Origin: Propionibacteriales bacterium
GTDB taxonomy: Bacteria > Actinomycetota > Actinomycetes > Propionibacteriales > Nocardioidaceae
Assembly: GCA_009379735.1 (NCBI GenBank)
Contig: WHTB01000011.1
Location: 1 to 34,827, forward strand
Reading direction: 5' to 3'
Length of the DNA: 34,827 bases
A program made the position numbers and the translations under genes. Of the stretch, positions 25,548 to 33,502 are shown in pieces (within the stretch, counting starts at the first letter, position 1; every line of letters begins with the position of its first letter). The notes under the pieces are model-generated. The model had not been told where the DNA came from. It worked only from the letters and a program-made list of their open reading frames with translations, and made no database searches.

Positions 25548-25578
25548 TACTAGACTCTGTAATCCATAATACTGGACT
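25548..25578. promoter_or_regulatory. Direct repeats TACT(A/G)GACT in the EamA/XRE-cupin control region
   Basis: TACTAGACT (25548-25556) and TACTGGACT (25570-25578) are 22 bases apart, two helical turns. The second overlaps a candidate -10 TAATAC (25567-25572) of the regulator gene. Probable operators for the XRE-cupin protein, acting on both divergent genes. Confidence 0.5.
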
Positions 25579-25581
25579 GTC

Positions 25582-26154
25582 GTGACGGACCTCGACCATC
25601 TCACCCAGGCGCTCGCGCGCAACCTCAAACGCATCCGCGGCGAGCGCGGCTTCACCATCGACGTGCTCGCCGCCCGGGCCGGGGTGAGCCGCGGCATGGT
25701 GATCCAGATCGAGCAGGCCCGGACCAACCCGAGTGTCGGCACGACCGTGAAGATCGCCGACGCGCTCGGCGTCAGCCTCGGCACGCTGCTCGACTACGAG
25801 CAGGGCCCGGCCGTCCGGCTGGTGCCGCCGGAGCAGGCGGTACGCCTGTGGTCGACCGACGCCGGGAGCTCGAGCACGCTGCTCGCCGGCGCCGAGTCAC
25901 CGGGTCCGCTCGAGCTGTGGGCCTGGCGGATCGCACCGGGAGACAGCAGCGCGTCGGACCCGCACCCGCCGGGCACGACCGAGCTGATCCACGTCGCGGC
26001 CGGCGAGCTCACGCTGGTCGTCGACGGCGAGGAGTACGTCGTGCCGGCCGGCACCTCGGCCACCTTCGAGGCGTCCGTCGGGCACGCGTACCGCAACGAC
26101 GGCGACGCGGAGGTCGAGATGACGCTCGCCGTGTCGGTGCCGCCCCCACGTTGA
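25582..26154 (+). CDS. XRE-cupin transcriptional regulator
   Basis: 190-residue regulator combining an N-terminal XRE helix-turn-helix (about 8-65, ALARNLKRIRGERGFTIDVLAARAGVSRGMVIQIEQARTNPSVGTTVKIADALGVSLGTLLD) with a C-terminal cupin (about 105-185, GTTELIHVAAGELTLVVDGEEYVVPAGTSATFEASVGHAYRNDGDAEVEMTLAV). The cupin probably binds a small ligand. GTG at 25582 is the start; TAATAC ends nine bases before it, so the leader is absent or very short. Proteins of this design often control a transporter next to them, here the EamA gene. Ligand unknown. Confidence 0.93.
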   Translation: MTDLDHLTQALARNLKRIRGERGFTIDVLAARAGVSRGMVIQIEQARTNPSVGTTVKIADALGVSLGTLLDYEQGPAVRLVPPEQAVRLWSTDAGSSSTLLAGAESPGPLELWAWRIAPGDSSASDPHPPGTTELIHVAAGELTLVVDGEEYVVPAGTSATFEASVGHAYRNDGDAEVEMTLAVSVPPPR

Positions 26155-26262
26155 CGCCGCAGGCGGGTGCGTCGGTGGGTGGCGACGGGCGCGTCACGGC
26201 AATATTCGACGTCGGTCCGGGGCTGCAGCGGGTACGCGCAGCAGCGTGAGCACGGCGCGGCC

Positions 26263-26373
26263 TCAGGGCAGCGGGGCGCCCTCGCAGCAGGACGCCTTGA
26301 AGTGGCAGTGCGGGCACAGCCAGCGGGTCGCGATCGGCTCGAACTCCTGCTCACAGTTGTCGCACGTGATCAT
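26263..26373 (-). CDS. 36-residue zinc-ribbon protein
   Basis: Short protein MITCDNCEQEFEPIATRW followed by LCPHCHFKASCCEGAPLP. Pairs Cys4/Cys7 and Cys20/Cys23 form a zinc-ribbon-like set, and Cys29-Cys30 follow. The segment ATRWLCPHC...CCEGAPLP looks like a conserved small actinobacterial protein I have met without a known function. Translation from the ATG at 26373 is supported by TAGCGT (reading leftward, 26387-26382) eight bases upstream, so a leaderless message is likely. A longer open frame to 26712 is a shadow of the methyltransferase. The divergent methyltransferase begins only 19 bases away. It may bind a nucleic acid or a protein partner; nothing more can be said. Confidence 0.72.
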   Translation of the reverse strand: MITCDNCEQEFEPIATRWLCPHCHFKASCCEGAPLP

Positions 26374-26381
26374 GTCTGGGC

Positions 26382-26387
26382 ACGCTA
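26382..26387 (-). promoter_or_regulatory. Putative -10 (TAGCGT, leftward) of the zinc-ribbon gene
   Basis: The reverse complement of 26382-26387 is TAGCGT, eight bases before the ATG at 26373. It lies inside the 19-base gap to the divergent methyltransferase start. Confidence 0.4.
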
Positions 26388-26392
26388 CGCGC

Positions 26393-27013
26393 ATGACCGA
26401 TGAGCATGATCGACGACACGGCGGACTCAAGCCACCCGGGCACGACGCAGACTTCTGGGACCAGCGGTACACCGAGACCGACCGGCTCTGGTCGGCCGAG
26501 CCCAACGCGACCATCGCCGAGGTGATCGGGTCGTGGCCGCCAGGACGCGCGCTCGACTTCGGAGCCGGTGAGGGCAGGCACGCCGCCTGGCTCGCCTCCC
26601 TCGGCTGGCAGGCGACCGCCGTGGACTTCTCCGCGGTGGGCATCGAGCGCGGCCGGGCCTCCGCCGACGCCGCCGGCCTAGACGTGGAGTGGGTCGTTGC
26701 GGACGTGCACACCTGGGAGCCACCGCCGGGTACGACGTACGACCTCGTGCTGGTCGCCTACCTCCACCTGGCCGACGACGTGCTCGACCGGGTGCGCGAC
26801 TGGCTGGCACCGGGTGGCGCGCTGGTCGTGCTCGGGCACGCGAAACGCAACCTCACCGACGGTGTCGGCGGACCTCAGGACGCCCGGCTGCTGTACGACG
26901 AGGATCAGCTCGCCGTCGCGGCCGACGGGCTGCGGGTCGAACGACTGGCGGAGGTGCTGCGGCCGACGGCGGACGGCACCGCCATCGACGTACTCCTGGT
27001 CGCTCGCCGGTAG
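26393..27013 (+). CDS. SAM-dependent methyltransferase (class I)
   Basis: 206-residue Rossmann-type methyltransferase. N-terminal HDADFWDQRYTETDRLWSAEPNATIAEV (17-44) is the common opening of the tellurite-resistance/thiopurine-like group. Motif I is ALDFGAGEGRHAAWLA (53-68), the acidic residue after strand 2 is in ATAVDFSAVGIERGR, and YDLVLVAYLHLADDVLDRVRDWLAPGGALVVLGH holds motifs II and III. The substrate is unknown. I chose the ATG at 26393; one at 26372 would overlap the divergent zinc-ribbon gene. No Shine-Dalgarno is visible before either. The pair of divergent genes with almost no gap may be co-regulated. Confidence 0.88.
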   Translation: MTDEHDRRHGGLKPPGHDADFWDQRYTETDRLWSAEPNATIAEVIGSWPPGRALDFGAGEGRHAAWLASLGWQATAVDFSAVGIERGRASADAAGLDVEWVVADVHTWEPPPGTTYDLVLVAYLHLADDVLDRVRDWLAPGGALVVLGHAKRNLTDGVGGPQDARLLYDEDQLAVAADGLRVERLAEVLRPTADGTAIDVLLVARR

Positions 27014-27109
27014 GCCCGATCGTCGACGTATCAACGGTGGGGTCCGGCCGCTCCTCGGTGGGAGAGAGATCTCGGACTCCGCCCGCGTCAGCGGCTGAAG
27101 GGGGCAACC

Positions 27110-29473
27110 ATGTCGACCGGTCCCGGCCACTGGGTCGAGCTGCGCATCCACGGCGTCAGCGGCACCCCGCCGGAGTCGATGCTCTGCAGCGCGCACGCGA
27201 AGCAGATCGCCGGCGACGAGTACGGCCGCATCTTCCGGCCGGTCGACTCGATGGGCAACGAGCGGCAGGACGAGCCACACCGACTCCTCGAGGGCTACCA
27301 CTGGGGCCAGTTCACCTCGGGCAGCTGGCGGCAGGGACTGTGGCTGTTGCTCGTGCCGTTCGGCTTCGTCAACGCCGCGCAGTTCATGCTCCCTGCGCCG
27401 ACGACGCCGGTCCAGAAGACCTGGCACGCCGTCGCGGGTTCGCTGCTGCGGCTGATCGGCCTCGCTCTGACCTGCACGTTCGCGTACACCATCGGGCTGA
27501 TCGCCGTCGACCTGCTGGCCTGGCGGGGCGCGGTCAACCTCGCCGTCACCGCTGACCGGGCGGTCGGGCTGGTCCTGGCCGCGGGTACGGTCGGCGCGGC
27601 CGCGATGATCTACGGGATGTTCAGGCTCGGCTGCCAGACCCGTACGATCCCCTCGCCGAACCACCAGCCCGACCTGGTCGGCAGGCGGGTCGCCGGTGGC
27701 GAGGGCCTCGCCCGGGCCGCCTTCTACGCCGGCGATCCCGACGCCCCGACACTCGGCCGGCTGCACCTTGCCGCCGCGGTGACGATGGTCGCGCTGGTCG
27801 GTCTGGTCGGGCTCCGCGAGCACGTCGAGGGTGGCGCGCCGACCGCGCTGACGTTCGCCGGCTGGGTCCTGCTCGCCGTGGTCGCGACCCTGGTCCTGCT
27901 GCTCGGTGACCCGGAGCGGTCGGTCAGCGTGGACATCGACCCGCTGAAGCGCGCGCGACGCGGCTGGCACCGGTTCGTCGGGGCAGTCAGCCTGGGGATC
28001 GCGATCGTCGCCGCCAGCCTGGTGGGGCTGACGGCCGGTTGGCTGTGGCTGTCGTCGATCGAGCGGGACGGCGAGCGGCTGACCGCGCTGGACCTCTTCG
28101 CCCGGATTCTCGTCCTGGTCGTGACGATCGGGTTGACGGCACTCTTCGTCGCCTGTGGGGCGCTGGCGTGGACGACCCGGCGGGGTGCGCATCGGCATCC
28201 GGCCCGGTTCCGTCGGTACGCCGGCGGGATGGCAGCACCGCTCGCGACCTCGGTCGGCGTCTTCCTCGGGGTCGGCTTCACCGGAGCGTTCGCGCACGCC
28301 ACGTCGGTGTGGGTCGGCCAGGACGGCAGTGCTCCGGTGCTGGAGCGGATGGCGCACGCGTGGGGCCTCACCATGCTGCTGCTGGTCGTGATGCTGGTGC
28401 TCGGGGTCGCGGTGGTCCTGGTCTCCCGGCGTACGCACGAGCGGGAGGCGGTCGCGGCCTTCGGCTGGGCCCAACCGAGGACCGTGCCGGACCGGTGGCG
28501 CAGACGGATCGCGACGGCGCGTGCGGTCGCCCGGCTCAAGAACCAGATCCCGCTGGTCTTCATCGTGTTCGCCGTATTCGGCATGGCGCTGTGCGCGGTC
28601 GCGGCGTGGGAGTTCAGCGGCACCCCGGTGCCGGCGGTCGAGCGCCGGCTCGGGTGGATGAGCGCCGAGCGGGTCGACGGACAGTCACAGATCCTGATCA
28701 ACGTCGGCGCCTGGTCGCTGGTGGCACTCGCCGGCCTGCTGCTGCTGGTCGGGCGGCGCGCGGTCCAGGAGCACGGCCCGCGCCGGGCGGTGAACGTGAT
28801 CTGGGACGTCGTGTCGTTCTGGCCGCACTCCACCCACCCGTTCGTACCCCCGGCCTACTCACAAAGCGCCGTTCCCGAGCTGCGGGACCGGATCCGCTGG
28901 CACCTGGGGACGCTCGGTCCGGAGTCGAACCGAGACCCGGCCGACTGTGTGGTGGTCGCCGCGCACAGCCAGGGCAGCCTGATCGCGTTCGCTGCGATGC
29001 TGTGGCTCACCGAGGACGAGGTGCAGAAGGTCGCGCTGCTCACCTTCGGCTCGCAGCTCCAGGTGGCGTTCGCGCGCGCCTTCCCGGCGTACGTCGACTA
29101 TGACCTGGTCGACCGCGTGCACCGAACGCTCGACGGCCGCTGGGTCAACCTCTACCGCGACACCGACCCGATCGCCGGACCGGTGCTCTCCTGGGACCAC
29201 TCGTCCAGCGGTGACCCGCGGCCGGCCTCCCGTCGGGTCGGTGCCGCGGACCGGCGGACCCCTGACGCGGTCCGCCCGGTGACCGGCCGGCGGGAGTGTG
29301 GCGGGGACTGGCGGCTGCTCGACCCGGCTCCCGTCGATGCCGACCTGCAGGCCGGGTGCGTGTCGCGGCTGCTGCGGCACGGCGACTTCCCCGACTCGCC
29401 GGACTGGGCCGAGGCGATCGAGGCGATCCGGGTCAAGGCGCGGGTGCCGGTGCAGGCCACGGCTCGTCACTAG
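27110..29473 (+). CDS. Large membrane protein with split serine-hydrolase motifs
   Basis: 787-residue protein. The N-terminus WVELRIHGVSGTPPESML (8-25) looks like the first strand and oxyanion loop (HG) of a lipase-like alpha/beta hydrolase. Residues about 75-550 hold some ten to twelve hydrophobic segments with basic linkers. The soluble fold then resumes at 585-690: VVVAAHSQGSLIAFAAML with the nucleophile candidate Ser620, WVNLYRDTDPIAGPVL with acid candidates Asp684/Asp686, and RLLRHGDFPDS with His757 as candidate base. Thus a membrane domain appears to be inserted between the oxyanion strand and the nucleophile elbow. AAGGGGG lies about six bases before the ATG. The gene stands alone. I believe it belongs to an actinobacterial family without assigned function; a membrane lipid esterase is an inference. 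Confidence 0.88.
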   Translation: MSTGPGHWVELRIHGVSGTPPESMLCSAHAKQIAGDEYGRIFRPVDSMGNERQDEPHRLLEGYHWGQFTSGSWRQGLWLLLVPFGFVNAAQFMLPAPTTPVQKTWHAVAGSLLRLIGLALTCTFAYTIGLIAVDLLAWRGAVNLAVTADRAVGLVLAAGTVGAAAMIYGMFRLGCQTRTIPSPNHQPDLVGRRVAGGEGLARAAFYAGDPDAPTLGRLHLAAAVTMVALVGLVGLREHVEGGAPTALTFAGWVLLAVVATLVLLLGDPERSVSVDIDPLKRARRGWHRFVGAVSLGIAIVAASLVGLTAGWLWLSSIERDGERLTALDLFARILVLVVTIGLTALFVACGALAWTTRRGAHRHPARFRRYAGGMAAPLATSVGVFLGVGFTGAFAHATSVWVGQDGSAPVLERMAHAWGLTMLLLVVMLVLGVAVVLVSRRTHEREAVAAFGWAQPRTVPDRWRRRIATARAVARLKNQIPLVFIVFAVFGMALCAVAAWEFSGTPVPAVERRLGWMSAERVDGQSQILINVGAWSLVALAGLLLLVGRRAVQEHGPRRAVNVIWDVVSFWPHSTHPFVPPAYSQSAVPELRDRIRWHLGTLGPESNRDPADCVVVAAHSQGSLIAFAAMLWLTEDEVQKVALLTFGSQLQVAFARAFPAYVDYDLVDRVHRTLDGRWVNLYRDTDPIAGPVLSWDHSSSGDPRPASRRVGAADRRTPDAVRPVTGRRECGGDWRLLDPAPVDADLQAGCVSRLLRHGDFPDSPDWAEAIEAIRVKARVPVQATARH

Positions 29474-29481
29474 GCGGTCAG

Positions 29482-29487
29482 TAGATT
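29482..29487 (+). promoter_or_regulatory. Putative -10 element (TAGATT), leaderless start of the FAD oxidase gene
   Basis: TAGATT is followed by six bases and the GTG at 29494, only eight bases after the upstream stop codon. No ribosome site is present, so despite the tight spacing this gene may have its own promoter. Confidence 0.5.
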
Positions 29488-29493
29488 GAAGCG

Positions 29494-30870
29494 GTGAGTG
29501 AGCAGGTAGTCGCGGCCCTGCGCGATGTACTCCCGCCCGAGTGTGTCGTGACCGACCCCGACCTGCTCGCGGGCTACCGATCCGACCGGGCGATGTTCTG
29601 CGCCGCAGGGGATCCCGCGGTCGCCGTGCTGGCCCGCGAGCGGGCCCAGGTCGTCGCGACGATGGGAGTGGCGAGCCGCCTGGGCGTACCCGTGGTCCCG
29701 CAGGGTGCGCGGTCCGGACTGTCGGGAGGGGCGAACGCGATCGATGGGTGCATCGTGCTGAGCCTGGAGCCGATGGACCGGGTCCTCGAGATCGACGCCG
29801 CGAACCGGCTTGTCGTCACCGAGCCGGGTGTGGACAACGCGACGCTCTCGCGGGCGGTCGGCGAGCAGGGGTTGTTCTACCCGCCGGACCCGAGCAGCTG
29901 GGAGTTCTGCTCGATCGGCGGCAACATCGCCACCAACGCCGGCGGTCTGTGCTGCGTGAAGTACGGCGTCACCGCCGACTACGTCCTAGGGCTCGAGGTC
30001 GTGCTGGCCGACGGCGCGATCCTGCGCACCGGACGGCGGACGGCGAAGGGCGTCGCCGGGTACGACCTGACCAGGCTGTTCGTGGGCAGCGAGGGGACGC
30101 TCGGCGTGATCACCGAGGCGACGCTGATGCTGCGGCCGGAGGCGGAGACGCCGTTGACGGTGGCCGCCGAGTTCGCCGACGCGGGAGACGCCGCGCGTGC
30201 GGTGTCCGAGATCGTGGCGTCCGGGGTGGTCCCGAGCCTGCTGGAGTTCATGGACCGGGCGACGGTGCGCGCGGTCGACGACGCGTTCCACATCGGGGTG
30301 TCACCGGAGTGCGGTGCGCTCGTGCTCGCCCAGTGCGACACCGGACCGCGTGCGGCCGACGACATCGCCCATATCGCAACCCTGCTTGAGAAATCCGGTG
30401 CCCTCGTGGTAGCGGTCGCGGATGACCCGCAGGAGGGCGAGCTGCTGCTCGCGGCGCGTCGCCGGGTCCTCGACGCGATGGAGCGGCTCGGCACCCTCCT
30501 GATCGACGACGTCTGCGTGCCACGGGACCGGCTCGCCGACCTCGTGCATGGCGTCGAGCGGATCGCCGAGCGGGTCGGCGTCGTGATCGGCATCGTCGGC
30601 CACGCCGGGGACGGGAACTTCCATCCCACCGTGGTGTTCGACGACGGCGACCCGGACCAGGTCGCGGCGGCCAAGCATGGGTTCGACGAGGTGATGATGC
30701 TCGGCCTGGAGCTGGGCGGCACGATCACCGGTGAGCACGGCGTCGGCGTACTCAAGCGTGACCTGCTCGAGCGGGAGGTCGGACCGGTTTCGTTGCGGGT
30801 GCACCGCGACCTCAAGCGTGCACTCGACCCGCAGGGGATCCTCAACCCCGGCAAGGTCTTCGACCTCTGA
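29494..30870 (+). CDS. FAD-linked oxidase, glycolate oxidase GlcD-like
   Basis: 458-residue flavoprotein of the VAO/PCMH type, oxidising a 2-hydroxy acid such as glycolate or D-lactate. The FAD domain shows VPQGARSGLSGGA (68-80), WEFCSIGGNIATNAGG and KGVAGYDLTRLFVGSEGTLGVITEATLMLRP. The C-terminal cap contains VGHAGDGNFHPT, GGTITGEHGVGVLKR and the closing LDPQGILNPGKVFDL, all characteristic of GlcD and D-lactate dehydrogenases. No GlcE or GlcF partner is next to it, so it may work with an unlinked electron acceptor. The GTG start is set by the leaderless -10 and the upstream stop. A small hairpin follows the stop. Confidence 0.94.
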   Translation: MSEQVVAALRDVLPPECVVTDPDLLAGYRSDRAMFCAAGDPAVAVLARERAQVVATMGVASRLGVPVVPQGARSGLSGGANAIDGCIVLSLEPMDRVLEIDAANRLVVTEPGVDNATLSRAVGEQGLFYPPDPSSWEFCSIGGNIATNAGGLCCVKYGVTADYVLGLEVVLADGAILRTGRRTAKGVAGYDLTRLFVGSEGTLGVITEATLMLRPEAETPLTVAAEFADAGDAARAVSEIVASGVVPSLLEFMDRATVRAVDDAFHIGVSPECGALVLAQCDTGPRAADDIAHIATLLEKSGALVVAVADDPQEGELLLAARRRVLDAMERLGTLLIDDVCVPRDRLADLVHGVERIAERVGVVIGIVGHAGDGNFHPTVVFDDGDPDQVAAAKHGFDEVMMLGLELGGTITGEHGVGVLKRDLLEREVGPVSLRVHRDLKRALDPQGILNPGKVFDL

Positions 30871-30890
30871 CCGGCCGTCTCGGCCCGGTC
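30869..30890. terminator. Small hairpin after the FAD oxidase stop
   Basis: GACCGGCC (30869-30876) pairs with GGCCCGGTC (30882-30890) with one bulged base, in the 33-base gap between the convergent oxidase and monooxygenase genes. Likely bidirectional, moderate support. Confidence 0.45.
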
Positions 30891-30903
30891 GATGATGGCG
30901 CGG

Positions 30904-32529
30904 CTAGCAGGCGACGGTGCGGCGGACGGCGGCCGCCACGGCCGCCCCGTCGCTCGCCGAGACGATGGCGGACACGGCCGCGTCGGGCCGAATGACCCAC
31001 GCCTCGCCGGAGCGCGTGCCGAGTGACGCCAGCAGCGAGCGGCTCGGGTCGAGCTCGGCGAGGCCGTGCACCGCGACCGGCGCCGCCACGACATCGCGGA
31101 CCGCGTCCCGCACGAGGTGCACGTCGCGGTCGTCCACCACCAGCACGGTCAGCCCGCGCCGGCAGACGGTCCGCAGCCTGGCCGGCCGACCGCTTTCCGG
31201 GTCGATCACCGGTCCGTCCGGCAGCAGCACCCCGGCACCCGGTGACGGCGCCTGGCCACGCGGCGGGCGGGTCGCCGGCGTCCGCGTCGGGTCGGGCGTG
31301 GTCAGGGCGGAGTCGACGTACCAGAACGACTCGTACAGCCGGCCGGAGTCCACGTCGGCCCGGGCGGCGGGGTCGGTCAGCGCCCGATCGAGGACGTCCT
31401 GACGGTGCCGTCGCGCCTGCTCGGTCTGCGGCACCAGGAAGTCCATGGTGCGCGTCGTGACGTCGAGGTTCTCCAGGGCGGCGGCCCGCCGCTCGGTGTG
31501 ATAGCTGTCGAGCAGCCGCTCGTCGGCCCATCCGCGCAGAACGAAGGCGAGCTTCCACGCGGCGTTCTCGGCGTCGGCGACCCCGGAGTTCAGGCCGCGG
31601 GCGCCGAACGGTGCGTACAGGTGGGCGCAGTCACCGGCCAGCAGCACCCGTCCTGCCCGCATCTGATCGGCACACCGCGACTGGAACCGGTACACCGACC
31701 GCCAGACGATCTCGTACTCGACGTCGCCGATGATCTGCCGGATCCGGGCGTCGAGCGCACCGCTGGCCGCCTCGGCCTCGACGTCGAAGCCGGCCGGCAC
31801 CTGCCAGTCGATCCGGTAGGTCGAGTCGGGGCACGGGTGGATCAGCACCTGCCGGCCGGGGTTCCACTCCGGGTCGAAATAGAAGCGACGCTCCCGCTCC
31901 CAGCCCGGCAGGTCGGCGCGGATGTCGCAGATCAGGAAGTGGTCGTCGAACGACCGTCCGTCGAAGCTGACTTCGAGGCAGTCGCGGATCGGCTCGCTCC
32001 GGGCACCGGCGCAGACCACGGCGTACGGCGCTCGCCACGTCGCCGCACCCTCGGCAGTTGCGTCGGCAGGGGCCACGTCCACCTCGACCGCCTGGTCGGC
32101 GTTCCGCAGCTCGGTGGCGGTGTGTGCCCAGTGCACGTCCACCAGCGCAGTGGCGGCGATCTGTTCGTCGAGGAGCTCCTCGGTGCGGCACTGCGACAGG
32201 TTGACGAACGGGGGGAACGGCGAGCGGCCGGCATCGGTGAAGCCGACGCTGAACAGCTCGTGCTCGCGGTAGAACGTCCGCGCCAGGTCCCACGTGACCC
32301 CCTCGTCGGCGACCTGCTGACCCACCCCGACCGAGTCCCACACGTCGATCACGTCGCGATGCTGGCAGATCGCCCGGGAGCCGACCAGGTCACGGGCGGG
32401 GCGGTGGTCGAGCACCCGCGTCGGGATCCCCCAGCGGGCCAGCAGCAGCGCGGTCGTCTGACCCACCGGCCCGTTGCCGACCACGACGACGGGCTCGCCG
32501 GTGTACGGCGGTAGGTCGAGCGGCTCCAT
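30904..32529 (-). CDS. FAD-dependent aromatic-ring monooxygenase (PheA/MhpA-like)
   Basis: 541-residue class A flavoprotein monooxygenase, NAD(P)H-dependent, hydroxylating an aromatic substrate. The dinucleotide motif is VVVGNGPVGQTTALLLARWG (15-34). The second FAD motif is GRVLLAGDCAHLYAPFGARGLNSGVADAENAAWKLA with Gly299-Asp300. The middle motif reads VVCAGARSEPIR where the usual DG has Ala instead of Asp. The C-terminal ~120 residues form a thioredoxin-like domain (LTVLVVDDRDVHLVRDAV) as in phenol/3-hydroxyphenylpropionate hydroxylases. The ATG at 32529 lies four bases after the upstream stop, with AGGA ten bases in front; a longer reading to 32613 overlaps the upstream gene. In an operon with fumarylacetoacetase, a substrate feeding homogentisate, such as 3-hydroxyphenylacetate, is plausible but unproven. 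Confidence 0.9.
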   Translation of the reverse strand: MEPLDLPPYTGEPVVVVGNGPVGQTTALLLARWGIPTRVLDHRPARDLVGSRAICQHRDVIDVWDSVGVGQQVADEGVTWDLARTFYREHELFSVGFTDAGRSPFPPFVNLSQCRTEELLDEQIAATALVDVHWAHTATELRNADQAVEVDVAPADATAEGAATWRAPYAVVCAGARSEPIRDCLEVSFDGRSFDDHFLICDIRADLPGWERERRFYFDPEWNPGRQVLIHPCPDSTYRIDWQVPAGFDVEAEAASGALDARIRQIIGDVEYEIVWRSVYRFQSRCADQMRAGRVLLAGDCAHLYAPFGARGLNSGVADAENAAWKLAFVLRGWADERLLDSYHTERRAAALENLDVTTRTMDFLVPQTEQARRHRQDVLDRALTDPAARADVDSGRLYESFWYVDSALTTPDPTRTPATRPPRGQAPSPGAGVLLPDGPVIDPESGRPARLRTVCRRGLTVLVVDDRDVHLVRDAVRDVVAAPVAVHGLAELDPSRSLLASLGTRSGEAWVIRPDAAVSAIVSASDGAAVAAAVRRTVAC

Positions 32530-32533
32530 GTCG

Positions 32534-33493
32534 TCAGTCCTGCAACGCGGCCCAGACCTCGCGGTCTCGCTCGGCGGTCCAGATCTGCGGGCGCTCGATC
32601 CCGTCGTACTCATCCCAGAGACGTTGGACGTTGAACGGCAGGCAGTGCTCGAAGATCGGCCACCTCCCGAACTCCGGCTCGAGCGCGGAGTGGGCGCGGG
32701 CGAACGCCTCCTTCACCTCGCCGCCGGCAGCGTGTACGGCGCCGACCTGCTCGCGCATCGTCAGCAGGAACCCGCGGGTCTGCGCGATCGCGGCGTCGAC
32801 CGCGGCACGCCCTCGGGCCACGCCACCACGCCCGCCGACCAGCGCCTCGGCGCCGAACGACGCCACCGTGTCCAGGGTCGCCGACGACCAGTCGGTGTGG
32901 AACGCGTCGCCGGTGTAGAGGGCGGCCTGCGCCTCCACCAGGTCGCCGGCGAACAGGATGCGCTGCTCGGGCAGCCACGCCACGATGTCGCCCTCCGTGT
33001 GGCCACGGCCGCAGTATTGCAAGACCAGGTCGCCGCGGTCACCGCCCAGCGGGATCGTGCACCGGTCGCTGAACGTCGCGGTGGGCCAAGTCAGCCCCGG
33101 GATGGTCTCCGGCTCGCGGAACAGCCGCGGCATCCGGCCGTACTCGGACGCCCAGTCCTGTTGGCCGCGCTCGGCGACCAGCTCACGGGTCTTCTCGTGC
33201 GCGACGATGACGTCGGCGTCGAACGCGCTGGCCCCGAGCACGCGCACCGCGTGGTAGTGGCTGAGGACGAGGAACCGCACCGGCTTGTCGGTGTGCTCGC
33301 GCAGCACCGCCAGCCAGTCGCGCGCCGCGGCCGGCGTCGCCCGGGCCTCGAACGCGACCAGGAAGTCCTCGCCCTCGATCGCCCCGACATTGGGGTCGCC
33401 CTCCGCGGTGAGGGCGTAGACGCCGTCGGCGAGCACCTCGAGTGTCTCGGTCGTGGCGGCAAGGTCGGCGGAGGATGCGAACGGCTTGGTCAC
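32534..33493 (-). CDS. Metallo-beta-lactamase-fold protein with degenerate metal motif
   Basis: 319-residue MBL-fold protein. The fold is recognisable from LEVLADGVYALTAEGDPNVGAIEGEDFLVAFEA, RFLVLSHYHAVRVLGA, GRGHTEGDIVAWLPEQRILFAGDLVEAQ and the C-terminal helices. The canonical HxHxDH reads H79-Y-H81-A-V83-R84, so the Asp and third His of the second metal site are replaced. His165 and Asp184 remain, allowing perhaps one metal ion. Start GTG at 33493 is nine bases after the fumarylacetoacetase stop; no strong ribosome site is visible. The next gene begins four bases after its stop. Position between fumarylacetoacetase and an aromatic monooxygenase suggests a step in ring-cleavage metabolism. 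Reaction unknown. Confidence 0.9.
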   Translation of the reverse strand: MTKPFASSADLAATTETLEVLADGVYALTAEGDPNVGAIEGEDFLVAFEARATPAAARDWLAVLREHTDKPVRFLVLSHYHAVRVLGASAFDADVIVAHEKTRELVAERGQQDWASEYGRMPRLFREPETIPGLTWPTATFSDRCTIPLGGDRGDLVLQYCGRGHTEGDIVAWLPEQRILFAGDLVEAQAALYTGDAFHTDWSSATLDTVASFGAEALVGGRGGVARGRAAVDAAIAQTRGFLLTMREQVGAVHAAGGEVKEAFARAHSALEPEFGRWPIFEHCLPFNVQRLWDEYDGIERPQIWTAERDREVWAALQD

Positions 33494-33502
33494 GTGTGCA
33501 GG

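Noticed and set aside
26374-26712. 149-residue reading that ends as the zinc-ribbon protein
   Set aside because: The first 113 residues are antisense to the methyltransferase and lack any family features; only the last 36 residues look real.
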